A DNA stretch of 64,000 bases from Pleurostoma richardsiae (GCA_030052745.1 JANBVO010000024.1:434001-498000), one strand, 5' to 3'; positions 1 to 10,652 are shown, counted from the first letter of the stretch. The notes: generated by a model not told the origin, from the sequence alone. Program-made: numbers and translations.

Positions 1-310
1 TCTTGGATGGCACGCTTAGTGATAAAGTCGACCGATGGCCACGAGCCGCGGACGTCGAAGGCGGTGGGGCCAAGCCGCCGGACGCTCTCGATCGGTGCTG
101 TGCATGGAGAGGAGAGACTTGTCGGGAGCGGTCGGCGCTCTGCTGCCGGGATTGTTGCAGAAGGGGGTTCAGTTGCTGGAGTGGCCCGGGGCTCTGGACT
201 GTAGCGACATTCTTGAAGGTGATGGTGCACTTGACCTCCTCGCCAGCGAAGACGGTTTGGTCGTGCCAGCGAACGAAGACGCGGATGTTGCTGGGACCGT
301 CTAGCGACAT
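1..310 (-). CDS. RGP1: Rgp1 family protein (Ypt6/Rab6 GEF subunit), N-terminal part
   Basis: The frame is open from an ATG at 310 to the left edge, so only the first 103 residues are present. The protein starts MSLDGPSNIRVFVRWHDQ, followed by a beta-rich stretch (TVFAGEEVKCTITFKNVA). A polar Q/S/R-rich linker then ends in ARGHRSTLSLSVPS, which matches the start of fungal Rgp1. In yeast, Rgp1 forms a complex with Ric1 that activates the Golgi GTPase Ypt6. The function is taken from the family; the arrestin-like core lies outside the window. The gene is divergent from the DUF7918-type gene at 1610. No intron is needed in the visible part. The call rests on the N-terminus alone. Confidence 0.75.
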   Translation of the reverse strand, partial: MSLDGPSNIRVFVRWHDQTVFAGEEVKCTITFKNVATVQSPGPLQQLNPLLQQSRQQSADRSRQVSPLHAQHRSRASGGLAPPPSTSAARGHRSTLSLSVPSK

Positions 311-720
311 GATTAGGCTCCTTCGAGGCGAAGGAGATACGGGAAAGAGGTCATGAACTCCGCTCCAACATGGCTATCACCGAGCATGTTGCGGCTGCAA
401 GCGGCTTCCCCAGGGCGCAGCCAATGTTCGGGTCGAGCTCCAAGAGGCTGCTGGGGGAGATGGGGATGATGCTGCTCCACGGTGACTGGCCAGGCGCCTT
501 GCCTTTGTCAGTGGTTGGTGTGTCCTCAAATGCCTGAGGCATCAACGGTAGCTCCTGCGCTGTGCAGCTCTGTAGAGGTACTCCGTATAGTTGAAGCACG
601 TGGTCTGGGTACAGTACCTGTGCACTTACACGGCCGAGTACCTTATCCCAGGAGAAGTTAAATGAGGTACCCTACCTTACTTTATCTATCACCAGAGCAT
701 GTCTGTACCAACCTAAGCTA

Positions 721-738
721 GGTACCTACCTAGGTACC
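721..738. repeat. GGTACCTA-type palindromic island
   Basis: GGTACCTACCTAGGTACC: GGTACC arms around a CCTAGG core with a short insertion. Flanking bases (TAGGTA.. and AAGGTAAGGTAG) extend the same word family. It recurs at 989, 1023, 1431, 1465, 30037 and 59030. Confidence 0.6.
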
Positions 739-988
739 AAGGTAAGGTAGTCTCGTTGAATTACGCTGTCAAAAGACCCTTTATATGTTCCGAGGATGGC
801 TTAAACAATCCCTAAGCATCTGACGTACCTTACTCAAGTGCCTTCAGTCTGTGAGAGTAGGCAAGGCGAGGTACCTCGACTCCCACTACTTGCTTCACAT
901 CATGCAACATCTACAGATAAGGGGAGAGCCCTGCAGTTACACACGGCTGCTGAGGGTGCGGAAGACTGGAAATAGACGGTAAATGTGA

Positions 989-1040
989 GGTACCTACCTA
1001 GGTAGTCGATAGTCCTTATATCAGGTACCTGAGGTACCTA
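989..1040. repeat. cluster of AGGTACCT words
   Basis: GGTACCTACCTAGGTA at 989-1004 is followed by a direct pair AGGTACCT-G-AGGTACCT at 1023-1039. It belongs to the same family as the island at 721. Confidence 0.6.
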
Positions 1041-1430
1041 CATTATATCTCTTGGGGGCGCCTGCAGCCTTTGGGCTCCTTCCCGTGTCGAGGCTGAACA
1101 GACTCGAAAGTTTCCATCGAGTACCTGAGTACCACTGAAACGTGCAGCTCCTTCCTATTGCTGTCTGTGCATATTAGCCTGTGATACCTCCTACAGTTAG
1201 GACGCCTCTGCCACCAACAATCACAGCTCTTCCTCCACCTGTCTTTGTGTCCACCTTATGGAAGATACCAACCTTCACGTACCTGCCTGAGCGCTGAGGC
1301 ACCAACGTGTATCCTCGAGACTACGCAGTCACCTTTCCCGTCGCCGCCAGTATAAGGTGTACCTGGCGTTGAAGAGGGCTAGGCCAGGCACCTGGGCCAT
1401 TCTTTGGATCGACCTGGACCACATGACCTA

Positions 1431-1482
1431 AGGTACCTAGGTAGACACTTCAGTGGGTGACTGAACCTACCTAAGTAGGTAG
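1431..1482. repeat. AGGTACCTAGGTAG and ACCTAC...GTAGGT inverted repeats
   Basis: AGGTACCTAGGTAG at 1431-1444, then ACCTAC-CTAA-GTAGGT at 1465-1480, a perfect 6-bp inverted repeat with a 4-nt spacer. They lie 130-180 bp upstream of the DUF7918-type start codon, within plausible promoter distance. Confidence 0.55.
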
Positions 1483-1609
1483 ATACCGAGATATCTACCA
1501 TCCTGCCCAGAGTGCGGCAACATCGCCTGTTTCGATGTTGACACCCAGCAAGAATCCGCAACGCCCTGGTCTTCAGCTCATCAGGCACCACTAGAAGCAT
1601 CCTGAGACC

Positions 1610-2789
1610 ATGGCTGTCATCGACGAGCTGGGTCTTAAGGTGGCCATCAACATCAACGGCGCGCCAGCCGCCGAGTACCCAGACCCGGAGCACTCGACAG
1701 ACACAGAAGGGGAGGCAGCAGTCCCAACAGCCCGTCGCTACGTTCAATGCGTTGACAATGCCGCATTCAGTATTTTTTGCCAGATCGACGAGAATCATGA
1801 ATGGATGCGGCAGGACAAGAACAACCGTTTGGTCTTTTGCGTCGTCATAGATGGCATGCGGGCTAACTCGTGCGTCTGTTCACGGGAGACATTGCGACCT
1901 CTGGAATATGGACAGGCGCGAACTGTGTTGGAGATCGCCCATACAAGATGCTTCGATAAAGAAACAGGCATGGACATCCAGCGCGAATTTCAGTTCTCTC
2001 CTATCTCGACAGGTTAGTGTTGTTACGACTCGAGGGCAGAGCTCTTCACTGACCTCCTGAGAAGTCGACGATTCGGAGAAGAAGCGCGTTGAGGAGGATG
2101 CAAAGACCGCCTCGAAGCTGGGCACTATCCGGGTCAGAATCTACCGCGCCGAGGATCACGGTGGCCTTGAACCTAGAGAGAAGGCAAAGATCCGCCTGCA
2201 CGACAAGTTCTGCCTCGCAGAGAAAGCGCTGAAAGGCCAAGCATTGTCTCATGGAACCAGGTATGGCCCTCCCCATCACAGATGAACTCTATTAACCGAC
2301 CATAAGCCTTGGTGACCCTGTTTCGGTACCTCCAGTACGGAGGAGAAATATTACATATATCGATGACGAGACGCAACCTCATGCGATATTCGAATTCCTG
2401 TATAGGTCAAAGGGTATGTCATCCTCGCTTATGGTACTTACAAGCTCAAGCGTCTTAATTGCGTCCAGACGCATTGCGACAACAGTTGATCATTCCTCCG
2501 TCCCCCAGCCGTTCCCCGTCTCCCGGAAAGCTCGACCATCTTCCGTCCGAGGAGGTCCAGCGACTTGCACGGGAACGGCTCGCTCAGATTAAGGTGAGAA
2601 TGTAGCAGACCCACCAGCCCGGGATAGAGCAAGACTGACATGCCGTAGGAGGAGAAGGGAAGCCAGAACCGCCTGATAAAGAGGGAGTTTGGTGAAACCA
2701 TTGATCTCACCATGGACGACGCGCCACAGCCGCGGAAGAGGTCGAGGCAGGAGGACCAAAAGGACGTTGTTGATCTGACGGAGGACTAG
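1610..2789 (+). CDS. DUF7918-type fungal protein with C-terminal SUMO-interaction-like motifs
   Basis: Five exons: 1610-2012, 2065-2260, 2343-2413, 2469-2593, 2649-2789. All close in phase, but the acceptor of exon 3 (GAG rather than CAG/TAG) is the least certain. The protein begins MAVIDELGLKVAININGAPA, followed by a compact domain (CVDNAAFSIFCQIDENHEW, FCVVIDGMRANS). A conserved block reads TYIDDETQPHAIFEFLYRSK then DALRQQLIIPPSP. This fits the ascomycete family I know as DUF7918; its function is unknown. The basic/acidic tail contains ETIDLTMDD and ends DVVDLTED, both resembling SUMO-interaction motifs (hydrophobic core next to acidic residues). A charged KRSRQEDQK segment sits between them and may be a nuclear signal. 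A role in the nucleus or with SUMO is inference. Confidence 0.75.
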
Positions 2790-3921
2790 CCGCACGCGCT
2801 GTGGCGAGATCTGCTTCTATCGGACGAAGGAGTTGACCGGTTTTGCTTGACTGTTTCATGGTTGTCCTTCTGAATGATACCCACCGCCAACGTCTGTTTT
2901 TATTGCTATGCGGCTTGTCTCATCCCTTGAGATGGGCACTGTCCGTCTGATGCAGAGGGTATGGGATATCTCGCTTGAAATACGAACCATGCCGTCTCCC
3001 GCTTCCCTCGCGTGCCAGTTACCGAGTAGCTGCGATCTCCGTTACCAAGTCTTACAGTCATCTCAACCCGTCGCAGTTGTATAGATAGGTGGATCAACTT
3101 CACCGTTCTCTCTGTTATCACGGAGGTGGTCCAGAAGGCATAGGGGGCCGAGGAGAATCGGAGTTTCACAGTAGGAAATGGCTTTGCATTACTGTCACTC
3201 GCTTCACAGGGTATCGAACAGGACCCTGGCGCTTCTAAACCTCTTCATAGGACGGCATGAGAATGATGACAGACGCAAGGGAGCTCCAGCGTGTAGACAG
3301 ACCCCCCGAGTTCACGAGAAGGCCCAGACGTTCATAATACCGGTATCGGCGAGAGCTATCCATTAAGAGCGAAGTCCAAGCACTCGCCCTATTCGAGGCT
3401 GAGACACGCCAACAACATCCCCATGGTCATGCTCTTCTCACCGGAGAGATAAGGCGAGATAATTAACGGAACGAAGAACATCGCAGTATTCACTGAAAAG
3501 CTAACCAAAGCAAAGACTTGCCGATATGGCCCGGTGTCTCCCACACTAGAACCCCTGAAACGCCCATACCAGAACCGATTTATCCCCAGTGTGGTATCAT
3601 GTGTAGCTCTCCGTCTTTCGCAAAAGGAATAGAGCCAGAAGGGAAGCGAAGCCCAAGGAAAATCCAGAAAGTCAGCCCGTAGAAGGGGAGACGGCGCGTC
3701 GTGCCAGACTGCGTCGTGTTTCAGAACCCCAGAAGCCCTCCTCAACCCAGCGGGGGAAAGAATAGCGGGTATCCATCAACGCCATAAAAGCAGCCCACAT
3801 ACGCCGTTTCCCAAGCCTGGCCGTGATAATATCCATCAGGGGTCCCTGATCCCGTATCACAGACGGGAAGTACACGAGAGTAATACAATATGTCCAATGA
3901 TGAAAGTCCTTCTGCCCCAGT
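2790..3921. other. convergent intergenic region, no gene supported
   Basis: 1.1 kb between the convergent DUF7918-type and WD40 genes. On the minus strand, 3389-3860 carries two overlapping frames with some protein-like character, but no start, splice pattern or family supports a gene. The remainder looks like 3' flank. Confidence 0.5.
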
Positions 3922-6900
3922 CTACCCAGATTCGGTCCTCGATCTTTCGTTGGGCAGATCCGCCTGATTGCCCTCCTGCTCTTCATCAGTAGAGCCAGCG
4001 ACCGACGGAATCTCTTCGTCTTTCTCCTTATCCAACCGCAGTCGCAACTTCTCATCGAGCATGCTGACGAGCCTCTCGCTGTACTGGTCCAGCAGCCCCT
4101 TGAGGGCCGTCTCGCTCACAGCTTGTTTAGTGCGGGTGGCTCTATCACCGAGCGCCGCGGCAGTGAGGCGCAGTTCTGTATCCAGCTCGGCGAGGGCGTC
4201 GCTAGTGATGGGGTCAGAAGATGACAGCTTCTTGCGGTATGCCCGCAGCTGCCGACATGTCTGCTCCGTCGCCATGTTGAGGCTTCCGAAGCCGTATGAT
4301 GCACGCAAGTTAATTGCGCTAGATTTCTTGCGCGCTGTGGTAGGGGCTGGTGGCGTCGTCCTCAGTGCTGGAAGAGAAGGTCTCCTAGATACCCTCGACT
4401 TCGGACTGATTGGAGGTGGACTCCGAGACCTGCTCCCCGAGGAAGCTCGTCGTGAAGGTGTCTCCTCGACAAGAGTACTGGAAGGGCTTGCCGGCATGGC
4501 TGCAATCGGAGTCCTGGTGACCGATGGAGTCAAGTTATACCGGGATGTGCGTCTATGGAGAGTGCGCGGAGGTGATCTTCGACCAGCCGATGGTGATGGT
4601 CTTTGAAATTCGGCTAGTTCAGCCTTGGAGAGCACGCGGCGCAGCGGCGGCCGGCTTGCAAACATGCTATCTTTAGCTGGGGACGGATCTCGACTCATCG
4701 ACCCTGTCATAACTTCCTGGAAATCCAGAGCCCAAGTCATGATGGTCCCGTCTGATCCGACGCTGACAACTTTTCGGCCGACATCTTCTTCGTCAATCAA
4801 GACGACACCGTTGATAGCCTCCGTATGGCCCCATTCCCGGTCCAGAAAGCTCCCACTCTGTGGGTCATATATCCTGACTGATTTATCCGTGTTCGACAGG
4901 CCAAGAAGAAATGTTTGTTCGGTAGGGATGGTCTGGCTGCCGTAGACCAATGAATCCAAAACGACGGCATCCATTCCCCCTTCGTCGGTGCATTTGAAAG
5001 AACTCATCAGCCTCCCCGTGGATATCTCGTACTGGCAGACTGACCGGTCTAGCAGCGATACATAGACCGACTTGCAATCAGGGGCCATCGCCATCGATGA
5101 CGGGGATGCCTTTAATGAAATGACTCGCAAAGGAATGGCTGCAATCGCGTCTGGCTCGCCGTCCTTCGAAACCAGGTCGTGGACCTGCAGCGTTCGGTCA
5201 AAGGAACAAGTTATAACCTTGTCATCCGATGTGAGAAGGACCTGAACCACTTTGGCGGCGAATTCGAGGGTCTGGAACAGCTCAAATGAGCCACTCGAGG
5301 TCTTGTGGAAGAGCTGAGCCGTCCGATCTCTCCCGCAAGTTGCGACCACCAACTTCGTGTCGTCTTCAAGAATAGAAATGACCTGGCAGTCGCATGAATG
5401 CGCCTTTGTTTCCATCAGACAATCCTTCGTCTCAGAATCGAGTATGCGGAGGACTCCGAGTTTATCGGCGGCAGCGAAGATCTTCCCGCTCTTGCTGGCG
5501 CGCACAACACAGAGCTGATTATCAGGATCGCATTCGTTGCCCGTGTATGCGTCCTCGATGGGCACGTCAAACGATGATTTGATTCTGCCGTCAAGGTCCC
5601 ATAAGAGAACTTTCCCAGAGCCCGACCACGTGTAGAAACTGGCGTCAAATCCATTGGGTCGAGAAAGAGGTTCCACTCCGAGGACTGGGTCACCCTGCCC
5701 CGGGATCTGAATAGGCGTAGACTCCGGACTGGAAAGTCCGGGAGTGTAGTCCACCTTCCAGATGTCAATCGATCGTCTCGAGTCGATCGTGACAAGATTG
5801 TTATCCAGATAGCCCATAGCCAACAATCCTCGAGAAACAGGCCTAGTGCCGGTAACAACATCGGACCTGCACTCAAGTATAGCCTCAACATCTATTGTGG
5901 CAGCAAGGCCCGATTTACCGCTGATGTGAGCTGTCCGACCCTTCAGGGCGACACAGCTGATAGCAGTCTCCACTGTGGCCATCCTCGTGAGCTTCATTTG
6001 TCCGCTAGTGTCGTCAAGCAGGCAAACATCACCAGCTTCGGTGCATATCACAGCACGATTGTCGTCAATTGCTGCCGCACAGCTGAAGCACGCATCGAGC
6101 AGCGAGCCGAGCAAGATATTTCGGCCCGGCAGGGTCTTCTGCACCGGCTGAACAGTAATCGAGCTCTCGCCACCGAAATTCCGTTTGACTGGGGATGTGG
6201 ACGGACCATCTTCCACTCTCCAGACCTTGACATGGCGAACCCCAAAAGTGATGAGATTGGTACCGAGCCATATCATGCCATGGACGTATGACGTGCATCT
6301 GTTCTGCTGAAAGAGCTTGGCCGCGCCTGTGCGTGGATCGACCTTCCAGAGATACAGGAAGCCGTCGTTAGCCATGCCGAGAGAGGCTAGATATTTGTTG
6401 TCAGGAGACCATGCCACAGCCCTGACGCCAAAAGCATGCTCGCTTATCGAGACCAGGGGTGTGTCGGATGAACTATCCTGGAGGCTGTATATCAGCACAC
6501 GCGGCGCATAGCCAGTCTCGCCCACGGCAAGAAACCTCCCATCTCTGCTCAAAGATACACAGGTTGCCGCCTTTATCCGCTCGCGGCTCGTCCAGGTTTT
6601 GGAGGTTGGGGATTCCGCCCAACTTGGGGAATCATAGATCGAGTCGCGGGAGCTGGCAGCGACCCTATTCCTGCTGTCATTCGCTTTCGGGGTGGAGTTC
6701 GGGGTAGACGGGGCGTGGGGTACGGGAGATATGGCGTAAATAGGGACCGCGGTTGGGCGTGCGCGGAAGAACCGTTGCGAATAACTTTCGCCCCGAACGT
6801 CCACGACGACGACAGCGCCGCCGGCGATGTAGGCAAAGGAGGACCCGACCGTGTCAAATCCGGTAGGTGAAGAACATGTTGTACCGACGACTCTCTTGAG

Positions 6901-7014
6901 AGACAGGCGGGAATCGTGGAAAGAGCGAGCCCTCATGGGCGACCGCGAGGGGCGGGGAAGGAACGGAGAGTTTGAAGGGGTGAGCTTCAGCCGATTGGAG
7001 GGAGTGGACGCCAT
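3922..7014 (-). CDS. WD40 protein of the MABP1/WDR62 type
   Basis: A single uninterrupted exon encodes 1030 residues from ATG 7014. A Ser/Pro-rich N-terminus leads into a WD40 array covering roughly residues 45-720. Recognisable blade elements include SLSRDGRFLAVGE, AVAWSPDNKYLASLG, DGFLYLWKV, CSFDRTLQVHDL and VVSVGSDGTIMTWAL. After residue ~730 comes a long disordered Ser/Pro/Arg tail (RRASSGSRSRSPPPISPKSR) and a C-terminal helical segment around 920-1010. The tandem propeller plus long phosphorylatable tail fits homologues of MAPK-binding protein 1 / WDR62, JNK-scaffold and spindle-associated proteins in animals. The fungal role is not established. A 3.1 kb gene with no intron stands out among intron-bearing neighbours. 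Confidence is high for WD40, moderate for the subfamily. Confidence 0.85.
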   Translation of the reverse strand: MASTPSNRLKLTPSNSPFLPRPSRSPMRARSFHDSRLSLKRVVGTTCSSPTGFDTVGSSFAYIAGGAVVVVDVRGESYSQRFFRARPTAVPIYAISPVPHAPSTPNSTPKANDSRNRVAASSRDSIYDSPSWAESPTSKTWTSRERIKAATCVSLSRDGRFLAVGETGYAPRVLIYSLQDSSSDTPLVSISEHAFGVRAVAWSPDNKYLASLGMANDGFLYLWKVDPRTGAAKLFQQNRCTSYVHGMIWLGTNLITFGVRHVKVWRVEDGPSTSPVKRNFGGESSITVQPVQKTLPGRNILLGSLLDACFSCAAAIDDNRAVICTEAGDVCLLDDTSGQMKLTRMATVETAISCVALKGRTAHISGKSGLAATIDVEAILECRSDVVTGTRPVSRGLLAMGYLDNNLVTIDSRRSIDIWKVDYTPGLSSPESTPIQIPGQGDPVLGVEPLSRPNGFDASFYTWSGSGKVLLWDLDGRIKSSFDVPIEDAYTGNECDPDNQLCVVRASKSGKIFAAADKLGVLRILDSETKDCLMETKAHSCDCQVISILEDDTKLVVATCGRDRTAQLFHKTSSGSFELFQTLEFAAKVVQVLLTSDDKVITCSFDRTLQVHDLVSKDGEPDAIAAIPLRVISLKASPSSMAMAPDCKSVYVSLLDRSVCQYEISTGRLMSSFKCTDEGGMDAVVLDSLVYGSQTIPTEQTFLLGLSNTDKSVRIYDPQSGSFLDREWGHTEAINGVVLIDEEDVGRKVVSVGSDGTIMTWALDFQEVMTGSMSRDPSPAKDSMFASRPPLRRVLSKAELAEFQRPSPSAGRRSPPRTLHRRTSRYNLTPSVTRTPIAAMPASPSSTLVEETPSRRASSGSRSRSPPPISPKSRVSRRPSLPALRTTPPAPTTARKKSSAINLRASYGFGSLNMATEQTCRQLRAYRKKLSSSDPITSDALAELDTELRLTAAALGDRATRTKQAVSETALKGLLDQYSERLVSMLDEKLRLRLDKEKDEEIPSVAGSTDEEQEGNQADLPNERSRTESG

Positions 7015-7938
7015 CGTACTGCCATAGGCCTGCGGACGGCAGATGAATATGTGTCGGTGATTCTATCGACGGCGACTGGGCATTCTGTGTTTTCAGACCA
7101 GGCGCCAGAGATGTTACTCGCAGCTGATACCGGGCCCTTCCAGGTTGACTCAAGATCAAGATCTCTTTGTCAGTTGAAGAAATAGTTTATGGCTGAATTG
7201 GAGGCTGCCGAGGAAAAGACTGTGCGTATTATAAGATAAAGGTGTCGAAACGCTGCAGAGGATGTCAATCGACGCTCAAAGAACGTGAGGCAGCTGCCTC
7301 TGCCCGATTATATCATCTGTGTAAGGCAGACACGCATTGGACTATGAGAACTCACAGTGACAGGAAGAAGGTGCGAACCAAGCCAATTGGCCGCCGCAGA
7401 GTGAATACCTATGCCAGAGCAAGGCCTGTTGACGCAGGACAGAGGGTTTGATTGTCCATGCAAGCGGTTATCTTCTTGGTGATGCAGAGGAACAAGGTAA
7501 GAGAGAGGAAGATTGAGAGACAGGCCTCACCGATGGAGAAAAGCCTGGACGCAGACTCCCGGGGGGGCTGGCGGAGGAGCAGGAGCAGGCGGTGGTCCGT
7601 GTGGCCCGTGTAAGTCGTCGGTTTGTTTTCCTTGCTGCTCTTGGAGCTTGCCAGGGTCCGGCCCGGTGTGTTGCCAGGGTGGTGACCGTGGTCGGAGCAC
7701 CTTGCCGGGATTAGCGACACAGCCTAGCCGTGCTGGAGTGCTGGTCTAGCCCGATCTGGGGTCTCCCCTTTTTGGCGGCCGTTCGTGATTCGCGCTTTTC
7801 CTGTTCCTGTCTGCCCGTCTCGGCCAGATCCAGACTAGCGCGGGCCGGGATAGCCTTAAGTGCACAAATATGTTCGTTGCGCGGTGAACAACCGCGGCAT
7901 GAGAGAGCGATATGCAATAAAGCGCGTACGATCCGAGC
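7015..7938. other. intergenic region upstream of the WD40 gene
   Basis: Contains the WD40 gene promoter. I find no supported gene. A G-rich stretch at 7557-7600 (GGAGC/GGCGG runs) is the only compositional feature. Confidence 0.5.
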
Positions 7939-8577
7939 CTACGCTTTTACGTTTACTACGAGCTTTCCTGCCAGTCCTAGGAACAAAGACTCGAATATGA
8001 AGCGACAGGCAGGAAAATATCGAGAGTTACGGAGTACTTGAGCTAGTAAGAATAGCTTCCATCCGACGCGTCGACCCCCGGGAACTCTGGGAGCTTTGGC
8101 TCGTCTGGGCTGTGGAAGAGATTGCATTAGCGTGACGAGGCTTGCATTGAGACGAGATGAAATGACCATCACTGCAACCTTGTCCCTGACACCGCTTCCT
8201 ATTGGAAGATACAGCTCGGTTTCATAGACCCGATGGCCCTCCAGGCTGATAAGAGGTCCCATTTCCCGTATCCAAGCGCAGAGCTGCTTCGACGGGCGAG
8301 GCTGTGGAGGATCCATGACAAGGGACGTCCCTGCCGGGATGATATGGGCGTCTTGCACACCGGGCGGACTAGTCGACGTGCGTCGAAGTGACCGGGGCCT
8401 GAGGTTACGAATGATGAAGTTTGGTAGATGCTCATCGACTATCCGTACACCTTCATGCAAACACATGCATAACCGTGGTTCGCATTGAGCTTGAGCCGTT
8501 GTTCTACCGAATCCAGCAGAATACCTTCTATTCCAGGTTCTGACCGCAGATCTCCCTGTTTCGATCTTCAGGGACAT
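7939..8577 (-). CDS. possible hypothetical protein
   Basis: An open frame of 212 codons starts at ATG 8577 (MSLKIETGR). Part of it reads like folded protein (RVYETELYLPIGSG then VRDKVAVMVISSRL). The C-terminal half is Arg/Pro-rich and less convincing. I recognise no family, domain or signal peptide, and the frame could be open by chance in GC-rich DNA. It lies in a gap on the same strand as RRG9. Confidence 0.25.
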   Translation of the reverse strand: MSLKIETGRSAVRTWNRRYSAGFGRTTAQAQCEPRLCMCLHEGVRIVDEHLPNFIIRNLRPRSLRRTSTSPPGVQDAHIIPAGTSLVMDPPQPRPSKQLCAWIREMGPLISLEGHRVYETELYLPIGSGVRDKVAVMVISSRLNASLVTLMQSLPQPRRAKAPRVPGGRRVGWKLFLLAQVLRNSRYFPACRFIFESLFLGLAGKLVVNVKA

Positions 8578-8860
8578 TGATGCACATGCCGGCAGTCCAG
8601 ACCTCCTGTCCAAGGATATCGGCGCTGCTGCTGCGAACGGCCGGCTATCTGGAGCACCGTCCGCTCAAATCTGCCCCATTCTGAGGGTTGGGCGCACAGT
8701 CATTTTAAGTGGAACATGAGGGGCATCTCTGCGGCTGATATGCCGCCCCGGTCTGCCATTAGGCGTTGCGAGTGGTTGTTGTATGTATAGAGTGGATGTG
8801 GTCGTGAATGGTGGTGACTATTGGCAATCCCACTCGACACCGAGCGTTGCGCAGGGCCCC

Positions 8861-9919
8861 TCATACAAAGTCCTTAGCCACCTTTCTCTGATGGCCCATG
8901 CGGCTGATCCGACTGCCAGCATTCCTTCGTCGCTGCTGCATCTCCTGCTCCCCATCCGGCCCCTGACGATCGCCCCGCCAGCCTGGTCTTCCCCGCTGGG
9001 CCCTTGCGATGCCTTCCTGGCGCCACCTCCGAGGCGGCTTCTTGCCCAGCTCGGCCCACCGGCTCCATACTTGCTTGCCGCGGTTGAACCACCTCTCCTG
9101 GCGCTCCTCTTCCTCCTCCGAGTTGGGCTGCCACTTGCTCTTGAGGATCCGCCGCATCGCCTCGGGCGAAACCTCAAACTTCTCCGCCAGTGCCTCCGTC
9201 GTGTACTCGTCCGGGAACTGCGCGTTGAGCGCCCGGATGCCCTCCAGCGCGTCGGGTGACAGGCGCTTCCGGGGCCGCCAGCCCTCGGGGAACTTCTTCT
9301 TCAAGATGTCCTTCTGGATCTGCCAGGGCTCCTTTTTGGGACGTGGCGCGTCATCGCTCATGTCCTGACTCGATCTCTTTTGCCTTATGTTCGGCTGCCC
9401 TTCCTTTCCCCTCTTTTCGGCCGAGGGAGTCTTCACGTTCTTCGGCGCTTCACCTCTATCTTGAGGCTCGGACGCCGTCGCCTCTTCTCCTGTTCCCATT
9501 CTTCCTCTTTTGCTCGGCACCGCTGTATCTTCCAATATCGGATCGGATAGCTGCGCAGCTTCTGATGTGTCACGGCTGCCTTCTATTTCGAGTCTGTGCA
9601 CTTCGGAAGCGAGAAAGTCTGGAAAGTCCTCGGCAACAGAGCTCGGTTTGCTCGATGGTTCGCCATCCGCCAGGCTCTGGTCATTGATGGGAGTACTAGC
9701 AGCGACAGCTTCAGCCGCGGAACTCCGGAAGATGGTGTTGTGAAAGTCTCGAGACCAGAGTCTTGTTGTCCTGCTGTTGGACAGGGTCGCTTCGAGGACG
9801 CTCAGTCGTTGATTGCAGGAACGCCATGCTCCTGCCGTGGCGTTGCTCTCGGATACGTGTAATTGTGAGATATTCCGCACAAAAATCCGCAGTGCCGCCG
9901 TCCGACAAGAGCAGATCAT
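8861..9919 (-). CDS. RRG9: Rrg9/neugrin family mitochondrial protein
   Basis: Single exon, 352 residues. The N-terminus ([20 protein letters not shown]) is basic, lacks acidic residues and resembles a mitochondrial presequence. A long low-complexity region rich in S, E and K follows. The conserved core at about residues 195-300 reads [20 protein letters not shown], then [34 protein letters not shown] and [14 protein letters not shown]. This is the neugrin/Rrg9 domain with its helix-turn-helix-like segment. Yeast Rrg9 is required for respiratory growth and mitochondrial genome maintenance; human neugrin is linked to mitoribosomal 16S RNA. The protein is longer than yeast Rrg9 (214 aa) because of the linker. 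Confidence 0.9.
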   Translation of the reverse strand: MICSCRTAALRIFVRNISQLHVSESNATAGAWRSCNQRLSVLEATLSNSRTTRLWSRDFHNTIFRSSAAEAVAASTPINDQSLADGEPSSKPSSVAEDFPDFLASEVHRLEIEGSRDTSEAAQLSDPILEDTAVPSKRGRMGTGEEATASEPQDRGEAPKNVKTPSAEKRGKEGQPNIRQKRSSQDMSDDAPRPKKEPWQIQKDILKKKFPEGWRPRKRLSPDALEGIRALNAQFPDEYTTEALAEKFEVSPEAMRRILKSKWQPNSEEEEERQERWFNRGKQVWSRWAELGKKPPRRWRQEGIARAQRGRPGWRGDRQGPDGEQEMQQRRRNAGSRISRMGHQRKVAKDFV

Positions 9920-10652
9920 AATGGCGACGCCCAGGAGCGAGGATGGATATCGTCGGAGGTCGGATACGTTTGTAGTGCAGATTTACAGATTTAGATTGAC
10001 CTGCAGTGAAGAAAAAAAGGTTCCACAGGCGCGGTTCGCGAGGCGCTCCGCGCGCCTGCAGCCGCATGACGTCCCACTAAGCTCCTTAGCCTCGAGCCGA
10101 TTTCTCTTCACACGGATCCAGAATTCACCGGTTGCCCAGTCTTTAACTCTGGCGAAATGAGAGACGGCTACAACAGTCTCTTTCATTGTCGTAGGACTCG
10201 CTGGAAACCTGGCCTGGACGCTCTTTCGGGGGGAAACTCGCCCATTTGCGATGCAATAAGCCCGGCCTCTATATGCCAATCCCGACTGATACATCGATAC
10301 CTAGAGATGCTGCTTTCATGATGGGTTGCTCAATAACTGTCGCAATGCACGTCAAGAATGGTCGAAACTCCTTCTTCTTCTCTCGGGAGGATTCATCTTC
10401 TACAGGTCAGAACCGACCCCGGCAAAGCCTTCAACGGTAAGAAGCAGTCATGACGGGCCAGCCGCGAGTTGCGGCGGCACGAACTGGCAATGACACAATG
10501 ATGAGACTGTGACTTGCGTCTAGTGGCAAGCCACTCCCGTTGATGTTCAACGACTTGGGCTGTACCTTGCAGTCCGGTGACGCGTGTGAGTTCCATGGAA
10601 TAGATATATGGAATGCCGCGGGTTTCGGTGACAGTATATCTTGCTGGTATAT
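9920..10652. other. divergent promoter region, RRG9 / MpaB-like gene
   Basis: 733 bp with no supported gene. It should hold the promoters of both flanking genes. ACGCGT occurs once near 10579, which is not more than expected by chance. Confidence 0.5.

Larger units (their letters stand above)
311..1609. other. divergent intergenic region with AGGTACCT-type palindromes
   Basis: This 1.3 kb separates the divergent Rgp1 and DUF7918-type genes. I see no convincing coding frame. It is AT-richer than the flanking exons and holds at least five palindromic islands built from the word AGGTACCT / ACCTAGGT, listed separately. Promoters of both genes should lie here, but no TATA box or known factor site can be assigned with confidence. 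Confidence 0.6.

Noticed and set aside
3389-3860. Possible small membrane protein gene on the minus strand downstream of the WD40 gene
   Set aside because: Two overlapping frames with hydrophobic patches, but no consistent start, intron or family; also within the likely 3' UTR of the WD40 gene.
8067-10585. Single ACGCGT sites near 8067 and 10579 as cell-cycle boxes
   Set aside because: Isolated copies occur at background frequency and lie by genes with no replication role.
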